Source: SG8-41 sp035620515 | Lineage (GTDB): Bacteria; Pseudomonadota; Gammaproteobacteria; Burkholderiales; SG8-41 | DNA length: 46,832 nt | Reading direction: 5' to 3' | Assembly (NCBI GenBank): GCA_035620515.1 | Contig: DASPGR010000130.1 | Location: 1-46,832 of the forward strand | In this document: positions 35,202-43,388 of the stretch, piece by piece | Numbering within the stretch: the first letter of the stretch is position 1 | How the letters are laid out: every line of letters starts with the position of its first letter | Translations under genes and position numbers: made by a program | The notes under the pieces: model-generated | The model's database searches: none | What the model was told of the DNA's origin: nothing | Seen by the model: only the letters and a program-made list of their open reading frames with translations

Positions 35202-35333
35202 ACCGCCAAGGCCGCCAATACTGAATCGCCAAGACGCCAAGAACTACAAAAACAAAAGATAAACCGCCAAGAAAAAAACTTGAAAATAGATCCAGTCTTG
35301 TTTTTCTTGGCGTGCTTGGCGTCTTGGCGGTTA
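35201..35333. repeat. CGCCAAG inverted- and direct-repeat cluster
   Basis: AACCGCCAAG occurs at 35201-35210 and 35262-35271, CGCCAAGACGCCAAGAA at 35227-35243, and the reverse complements CTTGGCGTGCTTGGCG and CTTGGCGGTT at 35306-35332. The outer parts can fold into a long stem around an A/T-rich middle that differs sharply from the GC-rich flanks. It fills the gap between purB and the thioredoxin gene. It looks like a small non-coding repeat element; it carries no frame. Confidence 0.75.
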
Positions 35334-35349
35334 GATCGGGTTTTCTGCA

Positions 35350-36210
35350 ATGGCTGAACACGTCGTCGAGGTCACCGAAGCGAATTTCCAGCAGGCCGTT
35401 CTGGAGGGATCGAGACGCGCCCCGGTGGTCGTCGACTTCTGGGCGCCGTGGTGCGCACCGTGCCGCGCCCTCGGCCCGATTCTCGAGCGGCTGGCTTCCG
35501 AGTACGCCGGGCGCTTTACGCTGGCGAAAGTGAATTCGGACGAAAGCCCTGCGCTTGCGGCGCAGTTCGGCGTGCGCGGCATCCCCAGTGTCAAGGCCGT
35601 CGTGAACGGCGAGCTCGTCGACGAGTTCACGGGGGCGCTCCCCGAGCCGATGGTGCGGGAGTTCATCGAGCGCATACTGCCCTCTCCCTCGGAAGTGCTG
35701 CGATCGAGGGCCAACGCGCTCTATGCAGCCGAGAAGGATGCGGCAAGAGCGCTCGAGCTTCTCGGGGAAGCCGCCAGGAGCGATCCCGACAACGAGGACG
35801 TGCGATTCGACCAGGCGAGGATACGACTCGATCTCGGAGAGCTCGACGCGGCGCAGGCGCTGCTCGATTCGCTGAGCGGACTCGCCCAGATGGACGAGCG
35901 CGTCACGGCCCTGCGCGCCCGCCTGGATCTGGCCCAGGGCGCGTCGCACGCGGGCGACATGACCTCGCTGCTGGGGCGCATCCAGACGAATCCGGCGGAC
36001 CTCGAGGCGAGGCTGCAGCTCGCCAGCTTGTACGTCGCCGGCAAGCGCCATCGCGAGGCGCTCGATCAACTGCTCGAGATCGTGAAGCGCGACCGGGGCT
36101 TCAAGGACGATGTGGGCCGCCGGACGATGCTGGAAGTCTTCTCCGTGCTCGGGCCGGACGACAAGCTGGTCGAGGAGTACCGGCGGCGGCTGGCAAGCGC
36201 GCTGTACTGA
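35350..36210 (+). CDS. cnoX: Thioredoxin-TPR co-chaperone (CnoX/YbbN-like)
   Basis: This 286-residue protein is of the CnoX (YbbN) type, which holds oxidised or unfolded proteins and passes them to DnaK or GroEL. The thioredoxin domain spans about residues 1-110, with the active site WAPWCAPC (C35, C38) and cis-Pro in RGIPSVKAV. Helical TPR-like repeats follow: ANALYAAEKDAARALELLGE, RIRLDLGELDAAQALLDSLS and QLASLYVAGKRHREALDQLL. E. coli CnoX has lost the first cysteine; here both are present, as in Caulobacter CnoX, so redox activity is likely. The ATG at 35350 starts the usual N-terminus. It ends ten bases from the convergent DedA gene. Confidence 0.9.
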   Translation: MAEHVVEVTEANFQQAVLEGSRRAPVVVDFWAPWCAPCRALGPILERLASEYAGRFTLAKVNSDESPALAAQFGVRGIPSVKAVVNGELVDEFTGALPEPMVREFIERILPSPSEVLRSRANALYAAEKDAARALELLGEAARSDPDNEDVRFDQARIRLDLGELDAAQALLDSLSGLAQMDERVTALRARLDLAQGASHAGDMTSLLGRIQTNPADLEARLQLASLYVAGKRHREALDQLLEIVKRDRGFKDDVGRRTMLEVFSVLGPDDKLVEEYRRRLASALY

Positions 36211-36220
36211 ACAGGAACCG

Positions 36221-36868
36221 CTACCGCGTCCGCGCGCGGTGCCGCAGGTATTCGACGATGCCCGGGCTGATGGAAAGCAGGATGATGATGACGATCACGA
36301 CGAAGAGATTCTCCCTGACAGCCGGGATGTTTCCGAAATAGTAGCCCGCGTACGTGAGCGACGAGACCCAGACGACGCTGCCGGAGAAGCTGTAGAACAC
36401 GAACTTCGCATAGCGCATGTGGCCGATGCCCGCGACGAACGGGGCGAACGTCCGGACGATGGGAACGAAGCGGGCGAGGAAGACGGTCTTGGCCCCGAAG
36501 CGATCGTAGAAGCGCTGGGTGCGATTGAGGTGCTCGGGATTGAATAGCAGGGAATCGCGCCGGGTAAATACGCGCGGCCCGACGAAACGGCCGATCCAGT
36601 AGTTGGTGTTGTCCCCGAGAAAGGACGCGGTCGCCAGCGTCGCAAAAAGCCCGTGCACGTACATGTCGCCCGCTGCGGCCACGGTCCCGGCGACGAAGAG
36701 GAGAGAGTCGCCCGGCAGGAACGGCGTCAGCACCAGCCCCGTCTCGCAGAAGATCACGAGAAACAGGATCGCGTAGATCCAGGGCCCGTAGTGGGCGACC
36801 AGCCATTGAAGATGCTGATCGAGCCGCAGGATCAGGTCGAGAAGTGTTGCAAAGAGCTCCACCGGCAA
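36221..36868 (-). CDS. DedA/VTT-family inner-membrane protein
   Basis: This 215-residue protein has about five hydrophobic segments. Hallmarks of DedA are the re-entrant loop ETGLVLTPFLPGDSLLFVAG, the GDNTNYWIGRFVG stretch, and the conserved arginines in FLARFVPIVRTFAPFVAGIG. DedA proteins are linked to undecaprenyl-phosphate or phospholipid scrambling and to membrane-potential upkeep. The start is uncertain: TTG at 36866-36868 or GTG at 36860-36862, neither with a good ribosome site. It follows secF by six bases on the same strand, so it is probably read with secD-secF. Confidence 0.9.
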   Translation of the reverse strand: MPVELFATLLDLILRLDQHLQWLVAHYGPWIYAILFLVIFCETGLVLTPFLPGDSLLFVAGTVAAAGDMYVHGLFATLATASFLGDNTNYWIGRFVGPRVFTRRDSLLFNPEHLNRTQRFYDRFGAKTVFLARFVPIVRTFAPFVAGIGHMRYAKFVFYSFSGSVVWVSSLTYAGYYFGNIPAVRENLFVVIVIIILLSISPGIVEYLRHRARTR

Positions 36869-36874
36869 TCAGCG

Positions 36875-37822
36875 TCAGACGACTGCGCCGGTTTCGTCCG
36901 GTTTTCGTGCAGGCTCGGGCCGGGCGAGATCTTCGCGCGAGACGCCCAGGTACATGACGATCGGGCTCGCCACCAGCACCGACGAGTAGATCCCGAAGAG
37001 AATGCCGATCGTCAGCGCGAGCGCGAAGTAGAACAGCGTTTCCCCCCCGAAGATCAGCATCGAGCACACCATGATCTGCGTGGATCCATGCGTGATGATA
37101 GTGCGCGACATGGTGCGCGTGATGGCATGATCCAGTATCTGCGGCACCGTCAGGTTGCGCATCCTGCGGTTGCGGAAGGTCTCGCGCACGCGGTCGAAGA
37201 CGACGACCGACTCGTTGACGGAATAGCCGAGGATCGCCAGTACCGCCGCGAGCACCGGAAGCGAGAACTCCCACTGGAAGAGCGAAAAGAGCCCGACGAT
37301 GATGATGACATCGTGCAGGTTGGCGATGATGGCCGCGACCCCGAATTTCCACTCGAAGCGCAGCCACAGGTAGAGCACGATCCCGATCGAGACGAAGAGC
37401 AGCGCAAGCGCCCCGTTCTCGAACAGCTCGCGGCCGACCTGCGGCCCGACGAACTCGACGCGGCGCATCTCCACCTTCGGGTCGTCCTTCTTCAACTGCT
37501 CCATCACGCGCTCGGAGAGCTGGGCGCTGGTCACGCCTTCCTTCACCGGGAGCCGGATGAGAACGTCGCGCGAGGTGCCGAAGTTCTGCACCGATGCGTC
37601 GGTGAATCCCAGGCGGGCAACAGCCTCGCGGACCTTGTCCAGGTCCGCAGCCTCCGCGTACGCGACCTCCATCACCGTGCCGCCCGTGAAATCCACCCCG
37701 AGATTCAGGCCGCGCGTGGCGAGCGAGCCCACCGCGATGACGAAGGTGACGACGGAGATGATGTTGAAGAGCAGCGCATGGCGCATGAACGGTATGTCAC
37801 GCGAGATGCGGAACCATTCCAT
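36875..37822 (-). CDS. secF: Protein translocase subunit SecF
   Basis: This 315-residue RND-related protein pairs with SecD to use the proton gradient in late export of proteins through SecYEG. The first helix (LLFNIISVVTFVIAVGSLA) leads into GLNLGVDFTGGTVMEVAY, the SecF signature. The P4-type periplasmic domain follows, and then five membrane helices with AILGYSVNESVVVFDRVRE and ITRTMSRTIITHGST. The start is the ATG at 37820-37822, five bases after AGGAGAGG; a longer open frame upstream is a shadow of secD. The gene begins ten bases past the secD stop. Confidence 0.97.
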   Translation of the reverse strand: MEWFRISRDIPFMRHALLFNIISVVTFVIAVGSLATRGLNLGVDFTGGTVMEVAYAEAADLDKVREAVARLGFTDASVQNFGTSRDVLIRLPVKEGVTSAQLSERVMEQLKKDDPKVEMRRVEFVGPQVGRELFENGALALLFVSIGIVLYLWLRFEWKFGVAAIIANLHDVIIIVGLFSLFQWEFSLPVLAAVLAILGYSVNESVVVFDRVRETFRNRRMRNLTVPQILDHAITRTMSRTIITHGSTQIMVCSMLIFGGETLFYFALALTIGILFGIYSSVLVASPIVMYLGVSREDLARPEPARKPDETGAVV

Positions 37823-37832
37823 GGCGCCTCTC

Positions 37833-39692
37833 CTACTTCCCGTGAGCGGCCGGCTTCCAGACCTGGCCGATCGAGACGTGATCGAGCCGGCGGCGGCTGC
37901 CGTAATAGAGGTTGACGATCCCGCGCGACACCACCACGGCGCTGAAGATCGAGGTGAGAATCCCGAGACACAGCACGACAGCAAACCCCTTTACCGGGCC
38001 GCTCCCAAACGCGAACAGCGCCAGGCCCGCGATCAACGTGGTTATATTTGAATCGAGAATCGTGCCCCACGCGCGGTCGTAGCCGGCATGGATCGCCGCC
38101 TGGGGCGTGTTGCCGCCTCGCAGCTCCTCGCGGATCCGCTCGTTGATCAGCACGTTGGCGTCGATCGCCATGCCGAGCGTCAGCGCGATCCCCGCCATCC
38201 CGGGCAGCGTCAGCGTTGCCTGGAGCAGCGACAGCAGCGCAACGAGGAAGAGGACGTTGGATGCCAGCGCGACGATGGAAAACACGCCGAACAGCATGTA
38301 GTACGCGATCATGAATACGGTCAGGGCCGCGAAACCGTACCAGGTGGATTGAAAGCCGATTCGGATGTTTTCCGCTCCGAGCGAGGGCCCGACCGTGCGC
38401 TCCTCGATGATCTCCATCGGCGCAGCCAGCGCTCCGGCGCGCAGCAGGAGCGCGATGTCCTTCGCCTCCTGCGTGTTCATCCTGCCGCTGATCTGCACCC
38501 GCCCGCCGCCGATCTCGGTGCGTATCACGGGCGCGGTGACGACTTCGCCCTTGCCCTTTTCGAAGAGCAGGATCGCCATGCGCTTGCCGACGTTCTCACG
38601 CGTCACCTGCTGAAAGATGCGGGCCCCCACGCCGTCGAGCGTGATGTGGACCGCCGGCTCGTTGGTCTGATTGTCGAATCCGGGCTGGGCATCGGTGATG
38701 CGTTCCCCTGTGAGCACGACCTGCTTTCTCACGAGGAGCGGCGTGCCGTCGCGCTCGTAGTAGAGCTCGGCTCCGAACGGCACCTGGCCCGCGATCGCCG
38801 CCTGCATCGTCGCCGGGTCGAGATGCTCTTCCGCCACCATGCGCACCTCCAGCGTGGCAGTCCGGCCGAGAATGTCCTTGGCCTTCGCCGTGTCCTGCAC
38901 GCCGGGCAGCTGGACCACCACGCGGTCGGCGCCCTGCTGCTGGATGATCGGCTCGGCGACCCCCAGCTCATTGACACGGTTACGCAGGGTGGTGATGTTC
39001 TGCTGGAGCGCGAAATCCTGCGTGCGGCGCCGTGCCTCCGGCTTCAGCGCGGCCACGATACGGTACTGGCCGGCATCCCCCTCGGCCGTGAGCGCGAGAT
39101 CGGGTATCGTGCGCGTGAGCTCGGCGAGCGCCCGGTCCCGCATTGCCTCGTCGCGAAACCGCACCGTCAGCACCGGTCCCGCGCGGTTGACGCCGCCATA
39201 CTGAATGCGCTTCTCGCGCAGGTTGCTGCGAATATCTCCGGCGAAGGACTCGACTTTCTTGTCGAGCGCCGCCCGCATGTCGACCTGGAGCAGGAAATGC
39301 ACGCCGCCGCGAAGATCGAGCCCCAGGTACATGGGCAGCGCCCCGAGAGCCGACAGCCACGCCGGGCTGTTCGAGAGCAGGTTCAAGGCGACGATGTAGT
39401 CCTCGCCAAGCTGCTTTTGCAGCACGTCCTTCGCGCGGATCTGGGTATCGGTGTCTGCGAAGCGCGCCTTGACGCTCTGGGGATCGAGAAAAATCCCGGT
39501 GGGCTGAAAGCCGCCCTTTTTAAGGATCTCCTCGACCCGCCCCATGAGCGCGGTGTCGGCCTTGAGGGTTGCGCGCAGCGGCGAGATCTGCACAGCCGGA
39601 ACCTCGCCAAAGAAGTTGGGCAGCGTGTAGAAGAGGCCGAGCACGAGCGCCGCCGCGACGACGACGTATTTCCAGAGGGGATAGCGGTTCAT
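37833..39692 (-). CDS. secD: Protein translocase subunit SecD
   Basis: This 619-residue partner of SecF begins MNRYPLWKYVVVAAALVLGL (first helix). The D1 signature YLGLDLRGGVHFLLQVDMRA follows, then the large P1 periplasmic domain with RVNELGVAEPIIQQQGADRV. The membrane half has TVGPSLGAENIRIGFQSTW, GIALTLGMAIDANVLINERIREELR and a final helix near KGFAVVLCLGILTSIF. The length is normal. The order yajC-secD-secF matches other Proteobacteria. The 82-base gap to yajC holds a repeat with dyad symmetry. Confidence 0.97.
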   Translation of the reverse strand: MNRYPLWKYVVVAAALVLGLFYTLPNFFGEVPAVQISPLRATLKADTALMGRVEEILKKGGFQPTGIFLDPQSVKARFADTDTQIRAKDVLQKQLGEDYIVALNLLSNSPAWLSALGALPMYLGLDLRGGVHFLLQVDMRAALDKKVESFAGDIRSNLREKRIQYGGVNRAGPVLTVRFRDEAMRDRALAELTRTIPDLALTAEGDAGQYRIVAALKPEARRRTQDFALQQNITTLRNRVNELGVAEPIIQQQGADRVVVQLPGVQDTAKAKDILGRTATLEVRMVAEEHLDPATMQAAIAGQVPFGAELYYERDGTPLLVRKQVVLTGERITDAQPGFDNQTNEPAVHITLDGVGARIFQQVTRENVGKRMAILLFEKGKGEVVTAPVIRTEIGGGRVQISGRMNTQEAKDIALLLRAGALAAPMEIIEERTVGPSLGAENIRIGFQSTWYGFAALTVFMIAYYMLFGVFSIVALASNVLFLVALLSLLQATLTLPGMAGIALTLGMAIDANVLINERIREELRGGNTPQAAIHAGYDRAWGTILDSNITTLIAGLALFAFGSGPVKGFAVVLCLGILTSIFSAVVVSRGIVNLYYGSRRRLDHVSIGQVWKPAAHGK

Positions 39693-39696
39693 TGCT

Positions 39697-39774
39697 GCGC
39701 AGTGACGAGTGATGCGTTACGGGTCATGCGTCAGACAACCGTCCGCATCGGCGGTTCACGCATGACTCATTGCA
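39697..39774. repeat. TGATGGGTGA-type repeat with dyad symmetry, copy 2
   Basis: GTGACGAGTGATGCGT starts the block. GAGTGATGCGT (39707-39717) pairs with ACGCATGACTC (39758-39768) at ten of eleven positions, and an inner AACCG/CGGTT pair is also seen. It lies between yajC and secD, which are co-oriented, so it may shape mRNA processing or relative expression. It is related to the copies at 32.3 kb and 42.3 kb by the GTGACGAGTGATG motif. Confidence 0.55.
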
Positions 39775-40101
39775 CTACTCGAGTCCCTTGATGGTGCCTT
39801 TGGGCAATACCACCTGCACCGAGGGGCGCTGAATATGGATCGTCACGTTCTCGGCGATCTCGAGCGTCACGAACCCTTCAGCGACCTTGCTGATGCGCCC
39901 GACCACACCGCCCGCGGTGATGACTTCATCGCCCTTCTGCAGCGCCTCGATCAGCGCCTTGTGCTCCTTGGCGCGCTTCATCTGCGGGCGGATCATGAGG
40001 AAATAGAGCACCACGAACATCAGCACGATGAGCAGCATGCTCTCGATACCACCGCCCGGACCGGCTCCGGAACCCTGGGCCCATGCCGAATTGATCAACA
40101 T
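39775..40101 (-). CDS. yajC: Preprotein translocase accessory protein YajC
   Basis: This 108-residue single-pass membrane protein associates with SecDF. A helix at about residues 20-40 (MLLIVLMFVVLYFLMIRPQM) is followed by KRAKEHKALIEALQKGDEVI and TAGGVVGRISKVAEGFVTLE, the family signature. The ATG at 40099-40101 gives the usual short periplasmic N-terminus rich in Gly. It lies between tgt (55 bases upstream) and secD. Confidence 0.96.
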   Translation of the reverse strand: MLINSAWAQGSGAGPGGGIESMLLIVLMFVVLYFLMIRPQMKRAKEHKALIEALQKGDEVITAGGVVGRISKVAEGFVTLEIAENVTIHIQRPSVQVVLPKGTIKGLE

Positions 40102-40156
40102 ATCGCGCGTCTCCGAGTTTCAACGGGCGCCGCCGCGCCCCGAAAAATGCTGAACT

Positions 40157-41260
40157 TTAGCACGTTTTGCCTGCGGCTTGCGCATCGCCGAGTGCGAAAT
40201 CCGCGAGCCGGCCGCCTTCGATTGCGGCGCGAAGGTCCCGCATCAATGCTTGATAGAAATGCAGGTTGTGCAGCGTATTGAGCCGCGCGCCGAGGATCTC
40301 GTTGACGCGCTGCAGGTGGTGGAGATAGGCGCGCGTGAAGTGGCGGCAGGTGTAGCAGGCGCAGCGCTCGTCGAGCGGGCGAAGGTCCTTCCGATAGACC
40401 GCGTTCTTGAGCTTGACGACGCCGCCGCTTGTATACGCCCAGCCGTTACGCGCGTTGCGCGTCGGCAGCACGCAATCGAAAAGATCGATGCCGGCCCGGA
40501 CTGCAGCCACGATGTCCTGCGGAGTGCCGACGCCCATCAGGTAGCGCGGCGCCGCCGCCGGCAGCGCGGGCGCCGTATGGCGCAAGATTCGCAGCATCTC
40601 GCGCTTGCTTTCTCCCACCGACAGCCCGCCGATGGCGTAGCCGTCGAATCCGATGCGCTGGAGCCGTGCAAGCGATTCGTCGCGCAGTGCCTCGTACATG
40701 CCGCCCTGGACGATGCCGAACAGCGGATTGACGTTTCCCTCGTGCGCGCGCCTGGACCGCTCCGCCCAGCGCAGGCTGAGCAGCATCGAGGCGCGCGCCG
40801 TCTCCGGTTCCGCGGGATACGGCGTGCATTCGTCGAACACCATCACCACGTCGGCATCGAGCACGCGCTGAATCCGCACCGACTCCTCCGGCGTGAGAAA
40901 GCACGGATCGCCGTTGACGGGCGAGCGGAACCTCACGCCCTCCTCCGAGATCCTGCGCAGCGGCCCGAGGCTGTAGACCTGGTAGCCGCCCGAGTCGGTG
41001 AGAATCGGGCCATCCCATCCCATGAAGCGATGGAGCCCGCCGTGGGCCGCGATCACATCGAGGCCCGGGCGCAGCCAGAGGTGGAACGTGTTGCCGAGCA
41101 CGATCTGGGCGCCGACATCCCGCAGCTCCTGGGGACTCAGGGCCTTGACCGTGCCATAGGTGCCCACCGGCATGAATGCCGGAGTGTCCACGACTCCCCG
41201 CGAGAGCGTGAGGCGCCCGCGCCGCGCGGGCCCGTCGGTGGCGAGGAGTTCAAACTGCAT
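40157..41260 (-). CDS. tgt: tRNA-guanine transglycosylase
   Basis: This 367-residue TIM-barrel enzyme swaps guanine-34 of GUN tRNAs (Asp, Asn, His, Tyr) for preQ1 in queuosine synthesis. Motifs are TPAFMPVGTYGTVKALSP, LTDSGGYQVYSL (catalytic Asp), LMGVGTPQDIVAAV, GIDLFDCVLPTRNARNG (nucleophile Asp) and the zinc site CACYTCRHFTRAYLHHL. The ATG at 41258-41260 overlaps the end of queA by eleven bases, so the two are coupled. The length is typical. Confidence 0.97.
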   Translation of the reverse strand: MQFELLATDGPARRGRLTLSRGVVDTPAFMPVGTYGTVKALSPQELRDVGAQIVLGNTFHLWLRPGLDVIAAHGGLHRFMGWDGPILTDSGGYQVYSLGPLRRISEEGVRFRSPVNGDPCFLTPEESVRIQRVLDADVVMVFDECTPYPAEPETARASMLLSLRWAERSRRAHEGNVNPLFGIVQGGMYEALRDESLARLQRIGFDGYAIGGLSVGESKREMLRILRHTAPALPAAAPRYLMGVGTPQDIVAAVRAGIDLFDCVLPTRNARNGWAYTSGGVVKLKNAVYRKDLRPLDERCACYTCRHFTRAYLHHLQRVNEILGARLNTLHNLHFYQALMRDLRAAIEGGRLADFALGDAQAAGKTC

Positions 41261-42281
41261 CGCGCTCGATCAACATGGCGTCGCCGTAGCTGTAGAAACG
41301 ATAGCGCTCGTCGATCGCGTGGCGGTACGCCCGGCGGATATTATCCATGCCGCCGAAAGCCGAAACCAGCATGAGCAGCGTCGACCTTGGCAGGTGAAAA
41401 TTGGTCAGCAGGCGCTCCACGACCTGGAAACGGAACCCCGGCAGCACGAAAAGCCGTGTTTCTCCTGTACCCGGCGTCAGCGAGCCGGACGATGCGGCGC
41501 TCTCAAGCGCGCGCAAGGTCGTCGTGCCAACGGACAGCACGCGCCCACCGTGCCGGCGCGCGCTGCTGATCGTCTCCGCGCATTCCGGCGTGATCTCGTA
41601 ACGCTCGCTGTGCATGACGTGCTGCGCCAGGTCCTGGCCCCTCACCGGCTGAAACGTCCCGGCGCCAACATGCAACGTGAGATAGGCGAGCCTGGCACCG
41701 CGCTCACGGAGGCGTTGCATCATTGCGTCGTCGAAATGGAGGCCGGCAGTGGGCGCCGCGACGGCGCCGCGCGCCCGCGCATACACCGTCTGGTAGCGCA
41801 CGGCATCCGCGGCGTCCGCGGGCCGCGTTATATAGAGAGGCAGCGGAACGTTGCCATGGCGCTCGAGAAGATCGAAAACATCCGCGCATCCCTCGAAGCG
41901 GAGACGAAAGAGCTCGCGCTCGCGCCCAAGCACCGTGGCTGTGACCGATCCGTCCAGCAGCAGCGCGCTGCCGACACGTGGCGGACGATTGGCCCCGACC
42001 TGCGCGAGCACCTCATCAGGACCGAGTATGCGCTCGACCATCACCTCGACGTGGCCGCCGGATTTCTTTTGTCCCTTGAGCCGCGCCTTGATCACGCGGG
42101 TGTCATTGAATACCAGGACGTCGCCCGGCTCGATGAGCTGAGGAAGGTCGCGGAACTGCCGGTCGATGAAGGAGCCCGTCATTCCGTCGAGATGCAGCAG
42201 CCGGCCCGCGCCGCGCTGCGCGGGCGGCGATTGCGCAATCAATTCCTGCGGCAGCTCGTAGTCGAACTCGTCGAGGCGCAT
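41250..42281 (-). CDS. queA: S-adenosylmethionine:tRNA ribosyltransferase-isomerase
   Basis: This 343-residue enzyme transfers and rearranges the ribosyl part of S-adenosylmethionine onto preQ1-tRNA to give epoxyqueuosine. Signatures are MRLDEFDYELPQELIAQSP, GDVLVFNDTRVIKARL, APTAGLHFDDAMM, YLTLHVGAGTFQPVRGQDL, and SVGTTTLRALESAA. The start at 42279-42281 is set by the strongly conserved N-terminus; the open frame extends upstream through the promoter. A perfect TATAAT ends only seven bases before the ATG, so the mRNA may have almost no leader. Confidence 0.97.
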   Translation of the reverse strand: MRLDEFDYELPQELIAQSPPAQRGAGRLLHLDGMTGSFIDRQFRDLPQLIEPGDVLVFNDTRVIKARLKGQKKSGGHVEVMVERILGPDEVLAQVGANRPPRVGSALLLDGSVTATVLGRERELFRLRFEGCADVFDLLERHGNVPLPLYITRPADAADAVRYQTVYARARGAVAAPTAGLHFDDAMMQRLRERGARLAYLTLHVGAGTFQPVRGQDLAQHVMHSERYEITPECAETISSARRHGGRVLSVGTTTLRALESAASSGSLTPGTGETRLFVLPGFRFQVVERLLTNFHLPRSTLLMLVSAFGGMDNIRRAYRHAIDERYRFYSYGDAMLIERDAV

Positions 42282-42288
42282 CGCCTCG

Positions 42289-42294
42289 ATTATA
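42289..42294 (-). promoter_or_regulatory. queA promoter: queA promoter -10 box
   Basis: TATAAT on the minus strand, seven bases before the queA ATG. With normal spacing, transcription would begin at or within a base or two of the ATG. The -35 region falls within the TGATGGGTGA repeat and is a poor match. Confidence 0.5.
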
Positions 42295-42300
42295 TGAGGC

Positions 42301-42330
42301 GTGATGGGTGATGAGTGATCGGTGATGGGC
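42301..42330. repeat. TGATGGGTGA-type repeat, copy 3
   Basis: Its first 19 bases (42301-42319) are identical to 32348-32366, and it continues GGTGATGGGC and then AACGCAACG, similar to the AACGCAAGG after copy 1. It lies between the queA -10 box and the tRNA-Leu promoter, so it covers the queA -35 region. Confidence 0.65.
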
Positions 42331-42365
42331 AAACGCAACGCAGCCCCGCGTGAGCGTGCACGCAA

Positions 42366-42394
42366 TTGTTGGGAAGTAAGGATTGCGGGATAAT
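42366..42394 (+). promoter_or_regulatory. tRNA-Leu promoter
   Basis: TTGTTG (42366-42371), a 17-base spacer, and GATAAT (42389-42394). Transcription would start near 42401, eight bases before the tRNA. The spacing is ideal, the -10 is five of six, and the -35 is moderate. Confidence 0.6.
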
Positions 42395-42408
42395 TTGGCC
42401 GCCTCTAT

Positions 42409-42496
42409 GCCGGGATGGCGGAATTGGTAGACGCACGGGACTCAAAATCCCGCGCCCTCAAAAGGCGTGCGAGTTCGACTCTCGCTCCCGGCACCA
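42409..42496 (+). tRNA. tRNA-Leu, anticodon CAA
   Basis: An 88-base tRNA with an encoded CCA. The acceptor stem is GCCGGGA/TCCCGGC and the discriminator is A. The D arm reads GGCGGAATTGGTAGACGC. The anticodon arm is CGGGA-CTCAAAA-TCCCG, with anticodon CAA reading UUG codons. A class II long variable arm (CGCCCTCAAAAGGCG) follows, then the T arm with GAGTTCGACTCTC. All class II leucine features fit. It is convergent with panC, 39 bases away. Confidence 0.96.
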
Positions 42497-42535
42497 GCAG
42501 CTTGCGCAGATTCGAGGGCAGTTGCGGCGCGGGGT

Positions 42536-43369
42536 CTAGCGGAGCGTGACCTCGACGTTGTCGATGAGCCGCGTGCGGCCGATGCGCGCGGCGGCGACGA
42601 CAACGAGCTCGCTGTCGCGCTCGGAGGGCTGGCGCAGATCGCCCTGCCGGCGCACGGCGATGTAGTCCGGCTGCCAGCCGTGCCGCGAGAGCTCGGACAT
42701 CGCCTCCTGATCGATGCGCTGGAAATCCCGCGCGCCCTTCTCGATCTCGCCGGCCGCGCGTCTCAGCACGCGATAGAGCCGCGGTGCCTCTGCACGCTCG
42801 GAGGCGGAGAGGTAAACGTTGCGTGTTGACAGTGCAAGCCCGTCGGGCGCACGCACCGTCTCGGCCGGAATGATCTCGATCGGCAGCGCGAACTGGCGCA
42901 CCATGTCGCGCAGGACGAGATACTGCTGGTAGTCCTTCTTGCCGAAAATCGCCGAGTGCGGCATGACCAGGTTGAAAAGCTTCAGCACAACCGTGGCGAC
43001 GCCGCGGAAATGCCCTGGCCGATGCGCGCCTTCCAGGATGTACTGCAGGTCCGAGGGCTCGACGACAAAGGTCTGCGGCTCGGGGTAGATATCGCGCTCC
43101 TCGGGCGCAAACACCACGTCCACGCCCGCCTGCTCGAGCCGCGCGCAATCGGCGTCGAGCGTGCGCGGATAGCGCTCGAAGTCTTCCTGCGGGCCGAACT
43201 GAAGCCGATTCACGAAAATGCTGACGACAGTGCAGGATCCGCGCGGTTTGGCAAGACGGATCAGCTCGATGTGCCCGTCGTGCAAATTGCCCATGGTCGG
43301 CACGAAAACGTTTTCCGGCTCGCGCCGCAGGCGCCCGCGCAGCTCGGCAGCGGAATGGATGATGTCCAT
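42536..43369 (-). CDS. panC: Pantothenate synthetase
   Basis: This 277-residue enzyme joins pantoate and beta-alanine with ATP. Motifs are VPTMGNLHDGHIELIRLA (HIGH-like ATP site; most members have PTMGALHEGH), VSIFVNRLQFGPQEDFERYP, GHFRGVATVVLKLFNLV, AIFGKKDYQQYLVLRDMV and STRNVYLSASER (KMSKS-like). The length is normal. It follows panB by 19 bases on the same strand, completing pcnB-folK-kinase-panB-panC. Confidence 0.97.
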   Translation of the reverse strand: MDIIHSAAELRGRLRREPENVFVPTMGNLHDGHIELIRLAKPRGSCTVVSIFVNRLQFGPQEDFERYPRTLDADCARLEQAGVDVVFAPEERDIYPEPQTFVVEPSDLQYILEGAHRPGHFRGVATVVLKLFNLVMPHSAIFGKKDYQQYLVLRDMVRQFALPIEIIPAETVRAPDGLALSTRNVYLSASERAEAPRLYRVLRRAAGEIEKGARDFQRIDQEAMSELSRHGWQPDYIAVRRQGDLRQPSERDSELVVVAAARIGRTRLIDNVEVTLR

Positions 43370-43388
43370 GACGCGCGAAAGCGCGGTC

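Noticed and set aside
36066..37367. A 433-codon minus-strand frame across secF and the DedA gene
   Set aside because: It is out of frame with both recognised membrane proteins and shows only Arg/His-rich shadow sequence.
42409..42496. tRNA-Leu as an integration site for a mobile element
   Set aside because: No integrase and no duplicated tRNA 3' end were seen nearby; flanking genes are in normal housekeeping order.
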